This document shows, piece after piece, positions 22,101 through 33,187 of a stretch of 64,000 nucleotides of DNA (position 1 is the stretch's first letter; every line of letters starts with the position of its first letter). The notes under the pieces were generated by a model, which did not search any database, was not told where the DNA came from, and saw only the letters and a program-made list of their open reading frames with translations. Origin of the DNA: Silene latifolia (Eukaryota > Streptophyta > Magnoliopsida > Caryophyllales > Caryophyllaceae); assembly GCF_048544455.1 (NCBI RefSeq), contig NC_133526.1:7828001-7892000 (forward strand). The letters run 5' to 3'. Position numbers and translations under genes: made by a program.

Positions 22101-23428
22101 GTTTATTGGATTCCACCTTTATGGCTTTATGTGTTTCATGGCAAGGGCAATCCCCCTCAACTTGATTTTACCTTTATATAAGTAAATGGCTCCTTAAACT
22201 GATCAACTGTTGAAAGTTGAAACTATGAAATGTAATTGCAAATAGATTAATGCCGACATGATGAGTACCTTCTGTCTGCAGATCACTATGATGCTTTCAG
22301 CAGGATACTTCAGACTCCGGAGTGATTTGCCCGGTACCCTTTGGAATTACCCTTTGTCCTATATTGCTCTTCACACTTACTCCATCCAGGCAAGTAATTC
22401 GATTTTTTCCACATGCCTTGTCTATTATCACGGACATAAATGGTTTTTATTGGTCCTAATAGCGTAAACCATAGTGACCCTGTAACCCAGGGTTAAACAA
22501 AGAAAAGTCAGTCTTTAGGGTGCATTGGATATTTTAAAAAATATTACAGAACATTACTTCTTACATGGTAAGGTAAAAAGTCAGGTATACGCAATCTCGT
22601 AAGAGATTACGAGATTGTTTCCTTATGATGCATAGATGAAAAACTGCGTCATGATTCGCATTGGTGAATAGCTGCATCACAGTAATGTAGAAGAGAAAAA
22701 GGATTGTACATCAGATGTACTACCTCATATTTAATGACTTTTTGAGTTTTTGTGTATTTTTTTTTTAGTAATATAGAGTTTATAAATTACATTTTAGTTT
22801 TATGATATCAAAAATCAAATTTTTCTGAGCTTATGTATAATTTTTTCGAGTTATAATGTGACTTTTTGAGATTAATGCTTAAGTAAATGAACTCAAAAAC
22901 TTTATAATAAAACTCAAAAACTTTTATCTTAATGCTCAAAAACTACAGCATCTGATGTACTATATCGGATGTATAATCCACTTACTCTAATATTGAAGCG
23001 CATGTAATTCAGGGTGTCATTTTTAAAATATTATAATACGGAAAAACACATACAAACGAACATTTTTTTAAGCACAAAAAGTGTGCATTCTGATTTTTGG
23101 TATTTGAGGATCCTCGGTCCTATAACATGCATTCGCCACTGCTGAATCCTAGTGTTTGCTCCTGAACAAAAACCAGGGACTTTTGGAGAACGAGTATGTT
23201 GGGACGAACTTCTCAGTGGGAGCGGTGAGGGCCATATCGGGTTATCAGGCCGTTAGTAGTGCGTATGATATCTCCCCAAGCGTTAATGGCAAGTGGAACA
23301 ATTTGATGGCGCTCTTTCTTATGGCACTTGGATATCGGCTCTTGGTCTTCATATTGCTAAGTTTTTGCGTAGGATCGGGTTTATGTGGTACTAGAATGTG
23401 TCGTCGTAAATCAATGAGAAACGTATGA
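16138..23428 (+). CDS. ABCG3: ABC transporter G family member 3 (half-size WBC-type transporter)
   Basis: Eleven coding exons: 16138-16612, 16731-16810, 17908-18194, 18577-18748, 19130-19243, 19394-19522, 20286-20477, 21031-21117, 21287-21559, 22282-22389 and 23177-23428, joining in frame to 722 residues. The start MEEIQSQ...SSSSSASSP and the whole chain match remembered Arabidopsis ABCG3. The nucleotide-binding domain is N-terminal: Walker A GPAKSGKST (144-152), signature SGERRR (about 251), Walker B IIFIDE (269-274). About six hydrophobic segments follow from residue 435 on, as in reverse-orientation half-transporters that dimerise in membranes. The H-loop histidine is replaced by tyrosine (TIYQSS, about 306). 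Intron 10 starts with GC instead of GT. Substrate and partner are not shown by sequence. Confidence 0.93.
18339..18424. repeat. Short tandem duplication in ABCG3 intron 3
   Basis: The word ggtaatagagggcgttcaaa and its following aatcattaaattt occur at 18339 and again at 18392, a period of 53 bp, with almost no differences. It lies inside an intron and looks recent. Confidence 0.75.
19785..19908 (+). mobile_element. Au-type SINE fragment (ABCG3 intron 6)
   Basis: The segment contains tcatttagaaatagcc, ggggtaaggccgcat and cattgaggcactggggt in the order seen in the fuller copy at 31687-31925. The body and tail are eroded and the 5' end is missing. Confidence 0.55.
21750..21935. mobile_element. 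hAT-like MITE, 'ctatgttactc' family, copy 3 (ABCG3 intron 9)
   Basis: The ends ctttgttactcc and gagtaacatag are inverted repeats. The 8-bp target duplication ggtcaagt is exact at 21742-21749 and 21936-21943. The 186-bp interior uses gatacg/cgtatc instead of the gacacg words of copies 1 and 2, but keeps the same self-complementary layout. Confidence 0.82.
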
Positions 23429-23551
23429 AAGTGGTTTGCATATACGAGTATTTCATTTTTTTGGAAATTCTACTTTGTACCCCTAATTTTTTTTGGTTTG
23501 TAACTTGTAAGTTAATGCGGTCTGTTTTTATATTTTCTACTGTTTACCCAA
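23429..23551 (+). other. ABCG3 3' UTR
   Basis: This AT-rich stretch after the ABCG3 stop codon has no coding potential. It runs up to the TRIM target duplication and is probably 3' UTR, with no clear polyadenylation signal. Confidence 0.4.
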
Positions 23552-23556
23552 CTCTA

Positions 23557-23808
23557 TAATAGGAATATTTATAATAGTTGGGTATCAACCATCATCTTAA
23601 GATTTTGGTTGAGTTGGTTCATCTATCATGGTATCAGAGCCAGTGTGACCGAAGGTCACGGGTTCAAATCGGTACGGGGGAGCCGGTGCACAACTAACCA
23701 CTCTTCAAGCCCGACGGGCATTTGAGTGAGGGGGCGTAATAGGAATATTTATAATAGTTGGGCCTCAACTATCACCTTAAGATTTTAGTTGAGTTGGTTC
23801 ATCTATCA
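23557..23808 (+). mobile_element. Complete TRIM/SMART-like miniature LTR retroelement (252 bp)
   Basis: Two 72-bp direct repeats (23557-23628 and 23737-23808) flank a 108-bp core. The core opens tggtatcagagc, the primer-binding site complementary to initiator tRNA-Met, and ends in the purine tract gagtgaggggg. Exact 5-bp target duplications ctcta lie at 23552-23556 and 23809-23813. The two terminal repeats differ at about 7% of positions, suggesting an insertion a few million years old under usual plant rates. It carries no genes and depended on other elements for movement. It looks structurally whole. Confidence 0.85.
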
Positions 23809-23876
23809 CTCTATACTTAGACTCCAGTCTCGATCTCCAAACAACCCTTTTTCAACCTCAATTCTCGCGGAATAAT

Positions 23877-24010
23877 ACTCCCTTTGTCCCGGCATTTGTT
23901 TACCTTTGGTTTTAGTACAAAGACCAAGGAGGGGGGGGGGGGGGGAATATTGTCATTATATAACCTTTTAAAAATATTTTCAATATAGAAAGGTAAACAA
24001 ATAGGAGATA
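23877..24010. mobile_element. Stowaway-like MITE with a poly-G tract
   Basis: It starts actccctttgtcccggcatt and contains the family's ggttttagtacaaagacc block. A run of about 15 G residues lies near 23931-23945, and the right end (ataggagatact) is degraded. Confidence 0.6.
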
Positions 24011-24017
24011 CTCAAAT

Positions 24018-24297
24018 ACTCCCTCCGTACCATACAAATGGTAACGCGGTAAAAAATGGGGTTTTTAAGAAAAGAAGATAAAAGAAGGGGTAAAGAGGGA
24101 AGAAAATAGGTGGGGTATGTAATTGTGGGTTTAATTGTGAGTTGGTGGGTGGGGTATATAGTGACATTTTATGTAAATATCAAATGGGTATAAGAATAAT
24201 TTGGTAATGTTATGGGCCAAATAAGGAATGTTACCATTGGTGTGGTACAACCGTATTAAGCAAGTGTTACCATTGGTCTGATACTAAGGGAGTATAG
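24018..24297. mobile_element. Stowaway-type MITE, second family
   Basis: It starts tactccctccgtaccatac and ends gtctgatactaagggagta, inverted ends about 280 bp apart. The interior differs from the tcccggtcattt family (words ggtaacgcgg and gttaccattgg), so it is a separate family. Confidence 0.7.
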
Positions 24298-24870
24298 ATT
24301 ATGTAAACAAATGATCGGACAGATGGAGTATTATATATAACACTCCATAATCATCAAAATCACTTTTAACAAGCTCAATTTTTTTATTATTTTTTTCTTC
24401 ACTCCTTCATAACCATCAGACCTCCTCATGAAATATGAAATGATTTTGGAGGTTCCATTAAATTAAGGTTAATTCATACTCAGTAGTCTTTATATTTGTT
24501 GTGACCACAAATTCCAATTTGTAACGGGAATTATCCGTCACAAGCTTGTAATACTTGATCCGTCGTCACAAGCTTGTGATGGATAATACCCGTCACAAAT
24601 GAGAATTTGTTGAGGGAGACTTGTTGTATCTTAAATGTGAATTTGCCAATACAAAATATAACGTGTCAACTTGCCATTGGATCATGTGACGTCGTTAAAA
24701 GACTTAAAACCTGGTATCAACAAATCACCAAAACACGGATTTGAATTGAATGTTTGATACCGTAAAAATCCAGCCACCAATGTGATCAAATTCCAACCAA
24801 CTCCACCGCACTCCTAACCAAATTCACCCAATTCAGAGCGCGCCAAACAAAATCCGCAGATGAAACCTTC
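24298..24870. other. Intergenic DNA and likely dolichol kinase promoter
   Basis: It contains a small inverted repeat at about 24520-24600 (tatccgtcacaagcttgt / acaagcttgtgatggata). No TATA box stands out before the start codon at 24871. A cgtgtcaact / catgtgacgtcg stretch at 24662-24694 could hold an ACGT-core element, but that is weak. Confidence 0.35.
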
Positions 24871-27800
24871 ATGATTCCTAATTCTCCTTCAACAATGGCG
24901 TCTCTATTCTCTCTCCTTAACGGCGAGAGAGCTGTCGTTTTCTTCCTTCTCACGCGTATTCTTTACTCCGTCCCTTTTACTTCTCTCTTTTTCGAATCAA
25001 TTGCGCTTTCTTTCCTCGCTGTCGTCGCTCTCTTCGTCGAGATTTCTCTTGAGAATTCTCCTTCTTTAATCACTTTCCGCACCAGGTCAGTCCTATTTTT
25101 AATTGTTTTTGAAATTGTAATTTCTAGCTGCTAATTTCGTTATACTCAACGTTTCTAGGGTTTAGGTTATAGAAATCTGAATTCTATTCAATTTGATGCG
25201 ATAATTTAGTGAATATGTTGTGATTATGATTGATTTGTCGTTGTAGGCCTGGTGCGTCGTCCGGGACATTGCTAGGAGCAGTTACATTGCCTGCTTTGAT
25301 GCTTTCTAAGTTAATTCAGCTCTCTAGAGGATTGGCATTGGGTCAAGTTGCGGCGACAGGTATACCCTTTTTCGCATGTAAAGTGTTCTTTTTTTAAAAT
25401 GTTATGTGTAAAGTGTTCTTTTTTGAAAATGTTCCTCCATTCTGCTTAATGAACCAAGCTTATCGCCGAAATTCAGCACACAATGCCCTCAAAGCAAACA
25501 TTTTTTATGAATTTGAAATACCGATGTTTTATTCATTATGGGTAATTCAGTAAGAACTTATTTGTGTTGTTAACAAAGAGGTAAGACTGCATATAGCGGA
25601 TCCCCCTTACCTTAGGCAGGCGAGGCACTAGGGTAATGTTGGTTTTTGTTAACAGCTTTCTGTGAATAACTGAATACTTGTAAAAAAGAAAATGTTTACT
25701 GCAGTCTGCTAAGTTTACGAAATAATTTCGAACACAGTTGTCCCAAGAAGTTGGGTCAATGGAGCTATTGTAACAGCTTTGCCATATAAGCACCAAATAA
25801 GCTATTTGTTACCTGCCATTAGTTGTTTATTGAACAATGCCAGGAGTTATTTTAATGATAAAGGACTGATGAATTTTATCAATCTAAACAATTAATAATT
25901 AGGATGCGTGATTAGGAACCAGTTTGTCAAATTCAATTGTTTCACTTGGCTGGAAGGGAAAGTTAAATTTCCGTTAGACTTTTCTTAATGCTTGATTATA
26001 TTAGCTGAGACCAAGAAGATTAATGTCTGATAGAGGTAGGCAATGAGGATGTTTGACTATATTAGTTGAATCCCGAATTCCTCAATTGCTCTTGTGAAGA
26101 GTTTGCAGAGAAACAACTCTGACAGAGCATTATTCAGTCAACACTCCAAGAAAGGCATGAGAATCATTAAGTTAAGTCTTGAGTCTCAACTTGAAATCCA
26201 TCCTGGAAAAATTCCAGGAGTCCCAACATTCTATTCACTATGTTACCGTGGATTTTACGTCTATATAGTAAGTGTATTGACAATACCTTGAGGCTGGGAC
26301 CTTTTAACAGCCAATCAGCATTTCCTTGGGTCCACCTACAAATCATTTCCTCCTCCTAATAATTTCTTAGATGAGGATTTACAAGTACATTAGTTATAAT
26401 TTCTGTTTGTAGGGGTTAGTGGTAATCCATTAACTTCATGTATCCCCGTCCCAAAAAAAAGGTCTTATTTAACTAGATCTCTTTTTTAAGAGAATGTGTA
26501 AATAAAGCATGGTATATTGCAAATGAGTATTATATATCACTATTATTTTGTCTAGATCGCCGAGTTGATTGTTCTATTCCAATTGTGATCACCAGACCAC
26601 AAATGAGGCTGCCTCAAAATGTGGTTGCAGTAATCTTCAAACCTTAGAAAGAGGCCATTATCTGCTGCTCTGGCATCGATTTAATACCATGGTCTGGCCT
26701 ATTATTTTGAAATATTCCAAGTAGAACTTAGGCAAATATTTTTCATGTCAGCCGACCCCAAATCATTTTGGGATTAAGGCTCTGATGTTGTTGTTGTTGT
26801 TGGAAGTACTGACTTATATATGGGCGATTTTGAGTTTCAATTATGTATTACTCCTTGGCTCTGTTTTGAATGAACAAAGATTTCGACATTGTGCAGATTT
26901 TCAGTATGAAAAGTTGCTCTATTGGGCTGCATATATGAGCTGTTTCAGCGTGCTCCTGTTTGTCGGCCATTTTGTTCAGCAATTACGCCGCAGCAATCTT
27001 GTGGTGAAGCTTGGCTTTGCTAGTGCAGTGTTGTCGGCTCTAGGTTACATAGTTCTTCAACTCGGTGATTCTTATTCTGGTACGTTTGATACGAGTACAA
27101 ATATTGTGCCCTTCTGATGCAATGATACAAAATTAGTGTAGTTTGCTGTTTCTTTCGTATTTTGACATAGGTCCCTTTAGATTTTTGTATGATTGGTTCT
27201 TTTGTATTTTTTTCAAGGGCTGCACCTGGTAATGTTAGTTTTTTGGATGCTGGGCCATGGAGTAGCTGCCATCAAGTTGATTCAGCACATTTTCTGTAGT
27301 TTCCCGTCATGTGCTTCTATAGGTATACGCTTTACTGGTTTTTGTTCCTCCTTTTTTTTTGCCTCATTTATTGAGATAAAGACGACAGAGTGCACTTTGC
27401 AAGTCATTTATTGATGAGAAAAGATTTACTCAGCAACATCTGTTGTTACGGTTCTAACTTAGAATTTAGACCTGTCAAAATCTGACCCGACCCTTAAACG
27501 CCACCCGGCCGAGCCGTTTTTTCCAGGGTCAAGACCGAAAATCTTGACCTACAACCCGTCTGTCCAGAAATATTAATATATTAAATGGATTTAATATTAA
27601 TATAATTTAATATTAATATAATTGCTGTAATTATTTCAATATACACTTAATTGCTATAATTATTTCAATATGACAACCGTAAACAAAGATCATGATTAAA
27701 ATATTAAATGGATTTAATATTTAAAAAAAAAAATTGATTTAAAAAATGGTTAAAAAAAGGAGTCATAGGACTATTTTTTACTCGACTAACCCGACTCCCA

Positions 27801-30800
27801 ACCCGTATTTGACCCGACTCGTATGACCAGACTCGTTGACAGGTCTAACAAAGATTATGATAAAAAATGTTGTCAAAAGATCAGTCAGAATTTCAGAAAA
27901 AACAGAAGATACTCGGAAATGCGGTTGGCTCACCAGTATGTTTAAATTCTCAATAAGAGACTTCATACAATTAGAATATTTTGGACCTCTTACACTAGCT
28001 TTTCTTTCTTCTCAACTCCATGATTATAAATGGTGCTTGCTATTTCCAATGTATCAAATCACTGTCAATCAGCAAGAGCTGTTTGATATAGAGGTTTATG
28101 TATATCGTATATCATGTACTCTCTATCGGTTACCCTACTAAATGCATGTTTCAGTTTTTCTTTCCTTGTTATAGGAGAGGGACTTTTGGTGACAGTTGGT
28201 CTTACTACATATGCTGGAGACATGCTTAGGTCGACATTGATGAAGGTTTCTACCTTAAACTTGTAATTGCACTTGTGGTTTTCTTCTTATTTTCTATCCA
28301 TCAATTATAATTAAAGGCAATGTCATGTACTAAGCAGATAATGCGCCACTTCATATCATCAGATGCGGTTTCTGTGGAATACATCATAAAAAGAAGTGAG
28401 ATAAGCACCATCATTCAGGTAGATTACTTCCCTTTTTTTGTTTGATTGAGTTTGTTAGGTTATTATGTCTACACAAACAATGTAGATATAGCATTCTCAC
28501 AAACTTTCTGTCATCTTATTGCAGGTTTATTTGCTTGGCCTTCTACTCTTTCCTTTGATTTTGAGATTTTGTCTCCAAGTTGTCGATCGCTATACCAGAT
28601 CAAGCTTTAGGATTCAGAGTGAGAGTGGGAAATCCATTTTGTTCTTTACACTGCTGGTTATTAGCTCAACTGCAGTTATTCCCTTGTGGGCACAATTTGT
28701 TCATGATTTTCAAGTGCATCCTTTGCTCTGGTAAGGCCACATTTTTCTGCATTGTGTACTTTGTTCTCCTCACTTTCTTCAAGTTTGATAATGTCTTCAT
28801 AGATCTATAATTAGCCAAAATCATAAAACGAGAAGGTCAAATGAAAAATATGAATATTGTGCTTTGGCCACCATTTTCTGCATATTGTTTCTCGTGTAGG
28901 TTATGTATTCTTCTTGGTTAAGGGATGACAAGGGGATGTTGTCTTGCATAGTAGGACCCTGACTTACAGTTGTATCTATAAGCTATGTTACTTCGGCTCT
29001 TTGCTTTTAGGATTGTACCGACACGGCATATCATGGATTTGGGTATGGGTATGGATTTTATACCGGACACTTATTAGTCCGACACTTGTCCTAAAAGAGC
29101 TAAGCTAGTAAGGCTTGCATCACAAAAATAGAGGAAGAGGGCACATAACATTTAGTACGTCATATACTTAAATGATTTTGAGTCGTATTTTCAAATTTCT
29201 TCCCGTTATACTTTAAAATATTGAAATATTTCAAGTGTAGAAGCGTATTTTTGCTTTATAAATGTGTCTCCGCACTTGTATCCTCATTTTCATTTTAGAA
29301 CAGTGTCCTCGTGTCTAAAACTTTTAGTCATGCAGAGTCTAACCAGGTTTAAAATCTCGGCCGATACGTCTTGTATCGCCGGGGATGGTATGAGTATTGC
29401 TGGCCACCGATCTGAGATGTCCTGAGATGCATTGAGTAAATTAAAAATAGGAAAACATCGGTCGAGAAGATTGACTTATAACATGTTCCGGCCAACTTGG
29501 CCCGATACGGCCCATAGTTTTGGTTGCCTTATGTGGTGCATAAGATAAAGCTTAAATGTCATGTAAGAGCTAGGAAGAGTAGGGGATGTACATAACTACA
29601 AGTTGTGTTTACATTTACAGCTGCATAGCAGCTGTCAATTTTTGTTCTTAGCAGCTTTATTAGAGGCAAGGCATACATTTGAACTTACTGTGACTGTCAG
29701 GGAGTAGGTTTAAATAACACTGTTTCTAAAAGTGATATGCTTCAGCTTATTTCTATATTCCGTGAAGGAATTTTCCTCGACTAAAATTTTGAGCAACTTT
29801 GTGTACCCAACTATTGATATGGAGAGTATATCTTGACTCTATTTATCTCTTGAGCAGGGTCCTTTCATTTGTTTTCTCTGAACCATTCAAGAGACTGTCT
29901 CTGTGCATGTACTGGGTGGGTGTCATTTGTGTCTCAGTTCATCGATTTTACGACATTTCCAAAGGTAGTAAGGTAGAAAGGATCCTCCTGCGAAAATATT
30001 ATCATTTGATGGCTGTTGCTATGTTTGTTCCAGCCCTTATTCTTCAGGTATCCAATTTTCTGTTTCAAAAATCTCGTGTCTGTGTGAAATATATAAGCGA
30101 TGCCTAATGATTGTTTTCTTCATCTTTTTGCAGCCAAATTTTCTGAATCTTGCTTTTGGTGCTGCATTAGCAGTTTTCTTAGTTTTGGAAATTATTCGTG
30201 TAAGTTCTACTTATACTTCATTGCTGTTGTATCTTAAATAGATAGTGATGATTAATACTTCTTCCTAAAGCTGGTAATAAATAGTTAACACGCTAGTACC
30301 CCCTAAAAAATTGGTGAACCATTGGAGGCCAAACCAATAACTGAATAGGCAAACCATGAAAATTTTAAACCGGCGATAAGAACTGACGTTGAACAAAAAT
30401 AATATGGAACAAAATTATATTTATAATTGAAAGAAGATTGATGCTTACAACTTTCATAATTCTCTTGATTTTATCTCTAAGGGATTTGGGGATTGGATAG
30501 TACTTGTCTTGTTGACTTCTCATAGGGAGGTTATGGGGCCTATTAAAACCTGTATTTGTTGTTGTGGATGGCTTCTTAGATTTTGGTCTTCTCCGTGTTA
30601 TGTGGCTCTCCATTTTATGGAAATATTTGCATTAAACTTCTTGTCTTGAAACATCCTGATGGTTCAAACTCCCATAATGGCCATGGAAAAATTGGTTCGC
30701 CTTAATTTCCATAACCACTTTCTCTTTCTTCATTATTTTCTGTTTCACTTATCTTTCATCACAATGATCTTTCATCACAATGGGGAAAAAAAAAAACAAC

Positions 30801-32890
30801 TATGAAGGAGAAGCAGGGGAAGGAAGATGGGAATGGGGGGGCAAAGAAAAAAGCTCTTGGAACTTCAATTGAATAAGATGTCTCCTAAGAGCAATGGGTT
30901 TTGAGTAAGAAAGTTGAGTGAGATGGGATAGGTCGTGATGTGGGGAACAAAGGAGATACTAAGATTGTGCATGGATAAAGGGCGTAATTAAAAGAATTCT
31001 TGAGAAAATACATTGCCATGCAAATTAAATAACTCTAGCGAATGGCACCAATTATACTTTTACATCCACAGAGGAATACTACAATACTACCTATGTTATT
31101 TAGTAACCTTTCTATATAAGCATCTGCGTATGCTCTGAGTCTCTATCTATTTTTTAATCTCCTTCACTTGATTTTAGCTATATCATAATTATTAGTTCAC
31201 TTCCTAATCTCCATTTGTCTGGAACAGGTATGGAGAATTTGGCCTTTGGGGGAGATGATCCATGGTTTCATGAACGCTTTTACTGACCATCGTGACTCTG
31301 ATCTTCTTGTTGTTAGGTAAGACTTCTTATGCATGACAGGTGGAGGATACTTCAGTATGCTAGGCAGTAGCAGTCACTGATATCCTAGTTTTGTTCTCTT
31401 TCAGCCACTTTTCTCTTTTGTTGGGATGTGCTTTGCCTATGTGGATGTCATCAGGTTTTAATGACCGACCACTTGCACCATTTGCTGGAATTTTGAGCCT
31501 TGGAATTGGAGATACAATGGTTAGTTCTGGTTCAATAAGAATTTTTGATGCTGCTTTTCATATCACTGAATACGTCTAATTAGGCTACCACTCAAAGCAA
31601 TAAAGAAGCAATTGCAGAGTACTTACAGTTTGATTGCCTGATTCTTTGATGTACGACTTGGAGTTGAATTTATTTCCATATTTCCAATGGAGCCAAAGAC
31701 TCATTACTCTTTGGTTCTGGATTATGATGGAATAAATCAAAATGACTCACTAAAGCGGTTGCGCTTCTCTCCAGTGATTAGCATGTCCTTTGATGCGGTT
31801 CTTGACACAATTTTCATATTGGATCATTCGGAAATAGCCTTTGTGTTGTTTACACAAGGGGAAGGCTGGGTACCTCTCAATTTGCGGGAGCCATTGAGGC
31901 ACCTGGGATAATGTTGTTGTTGTATGATGGATTCATTTTATATCTTTTGTATAGTTGGTAGGAACTATTTACAATATGCCTTTTCATATTGATTTATCCG
32001 CAAACTTTGTGGCTGAGCAAGAAAGTGAAGATTACAAATCAAGAACTTTTTTTCCTTGGTTCATTTATGGGTTTATTCTCCCTCTTTGTTCCTTTATTTG
32101 GGGTTAGTGGAACTATTGCACATTTGCACGTCACGGTGTTTGATATTTAGTGCCTATTTTCTATCTAAATAGGCGTCCATGGTTGGCCACAAGTATGGTG
32201 TACTACGGTGGAGCAAGACAGGCAGTAAGTCACTTTATAGTATATACAGCAGCGTTTATCTGTTGGATTAACGCGTCATTTGGATACTCAAATCTCTAAA
32301 CCTTTTACTTGTCTCGACTTTGTGTGGTCAGAGAAAACCATCGAAGGCACAGCTGCAGGCATCACTTCCGTCATGGCAGCATGCTCTTTCCTCCTACCAC
32401 TTCTGGCATCTACCGGATATATACAGGTATTTGTCATGTTACATACTTATAACATGTCCTTGCATTGGATTTATGTGAACAAAAAACTTGTGTGAGGCGG
32501 TTATTCACGTGAGACCAACGCGTTACCCCTGCAAGCGGACACAAAAACGTATATGACACAGTCTTACAGGAGAGACCAACCATGTAATTAAATGAATAAC
32601 ATACAAGTATTTGGGTCATCTCACGCCTCATACAAAACTCACAATCATTAAATGTGGTATACGTAATGATTTGGGTTTACCTCACATGTGAGAGTATAAG
32701 ACCGCCCTATACAAGCGTCACGGTTTTATGTGAAATGAGATTTACATTGATAAAATATATTTATGAAATTGTGCAGAACTGGAGCTCACTTATAGTAGCA
32801 GTAATAGCAAGTGGGTTGTTGGAGGCTTATACAGCACAACTAGACAATGCCTTCATCCCATTGGCCTTCTATTCTCTCTTATGTCTGTAA
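24871..32890 (+). CDS. DOK1: Dolichol kinase (Sec59/EVAN family)
   Basis: Fourteen exons: 24871-25085, 25247-25359, 26897-27079, 27218-27322, 28175-28245, 28338-28418, 28525-28730, 29858-30047, 30134-30199, 31228-31316, 31405-31519, 32173-32224, 32332-32426 and 32777-32890, joining in frame to 564 residues. A start at 24895 (MASLFSLL) would give 556. The enzyme uses CTP to make dolichyl phosphate in the ER, the lipid carrier for N-glycosylation and GPI anchors. The chain is hydrophobic throughout. The family signatures are at the C-terminus: RKYYHLMAVAMFVPAL, GIGDTMASMVGHKYG, then RWSKTGKKTIEGTAAG, ending EAYTAQLDNAFIPL. All introns are GT-AG, and SINE and MITE copies lie inside several. The LPA1 gene is upstream, as I recall for the Arabidopsis pair At3g45090/At3g45040. 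Confidence 0.92.
25572..25640 (+). mobile_element. Au-type SINE 3' fragment (dolichol kinase intron 2)
   Basis: It reads gaggtaagactgcatata, then gatcccccttacc and gcgaggcactagggtaatgt, the order of the Au SINE 3' half (ggtaaggctgcgtaca ... gggcaccggggtaatg). Only the last 70 bp are recognisable. Confidence 0.55.
26745..26815 (+). mobile_element. SINE 3' end with (ttg)n tail (dolichol kinase intron 2)
   Basis: It reads gtcagccgaccccaaatc, attttgggattaaggctc and then five gtt units. The same end occurs inverted at 56205-56285 in the acyl-CoA ligase gene. (TTG)n-tailed ends of this type are known from TS/Au SINEs. The 5' part was not delimited. Confidence 0.6.
28983..29345. mobile_element. hAT-like MITE, 'ctatgttactc' family, probable copy 4 (dolichol kinase intron 7)
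   Basis: It begins ctatgttacttcggctc and contains gtaccgacacgg, ttataccggacactt and gtccgacacttgtcc, like copy 1. The right end near 29340 is eroded and no target duplication was found. Confidence 0.45.
31687..31925 (+). mobile_element. Au-type SINE, fullest copy (dolichol kinase intron 11)
   Basis: It begins about gagccaaagactcattac, contains gactcactaaagcggttg, tcattcggaaatagcc, and closes gcgggagccattgaggcacc then gggataatgttgttgttg. It matches copies at 36300-36600 and, in part, 19785-19908 and 25572-25640. A ttg-type tail marks the 3' end. Confidence 0.65.
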
Positions 32891-32902
32891 CTTAGAGTCT
32901 TA

Positions 32903-33184
32903 GAGTGTGTTTGGATAGCAAAAATGGAGGGAAAGGGAGGGGAAGCGTAAGGAGGGAAGAGAAAGGGAGGAAAGGGAAAGGGAGGGAAATGGGATGTGGG
33001 TGTTTGGATACAATTTTCCTCCAAATTTTGCCTATTGTGAAGAGATTTTGATTTGCCTTGAGGAGGGAAAATAGATCCTTCCAAATCCCTCCCCCTCCAT
33101 TTCCCTCCACCAAACAAGGGATTTAAAATCCTCTACTCTCCCTCCTTTTTTTTCCCCTCTAAATCCCTCAATCCAAACACACCC
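32903..33184. mobile_element. Tourist-like (PIF/Harbinger) MITE in the dolichol kinase 3' region
   Basis: The ends gagtgtgtttggat and atccaaacacaccc are inverted repeats, flanked by TTA on both sides (32900-32902, 33185-33187), the PIF/Harbinger signature. The body is a large purine/pyrimidine hairpin (ggagggaaag ... ccctcc). Confidence 0.8.
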
Positions 33185-33187
33185 TTA

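Noticed and set aside
23632-23700. tRNA gene
   Set aside because: ggtatcagagcc and gggttcaaatc look tRNA-like, but they are the primer-binding site and core of the TRIM; no cloverleaf closes.
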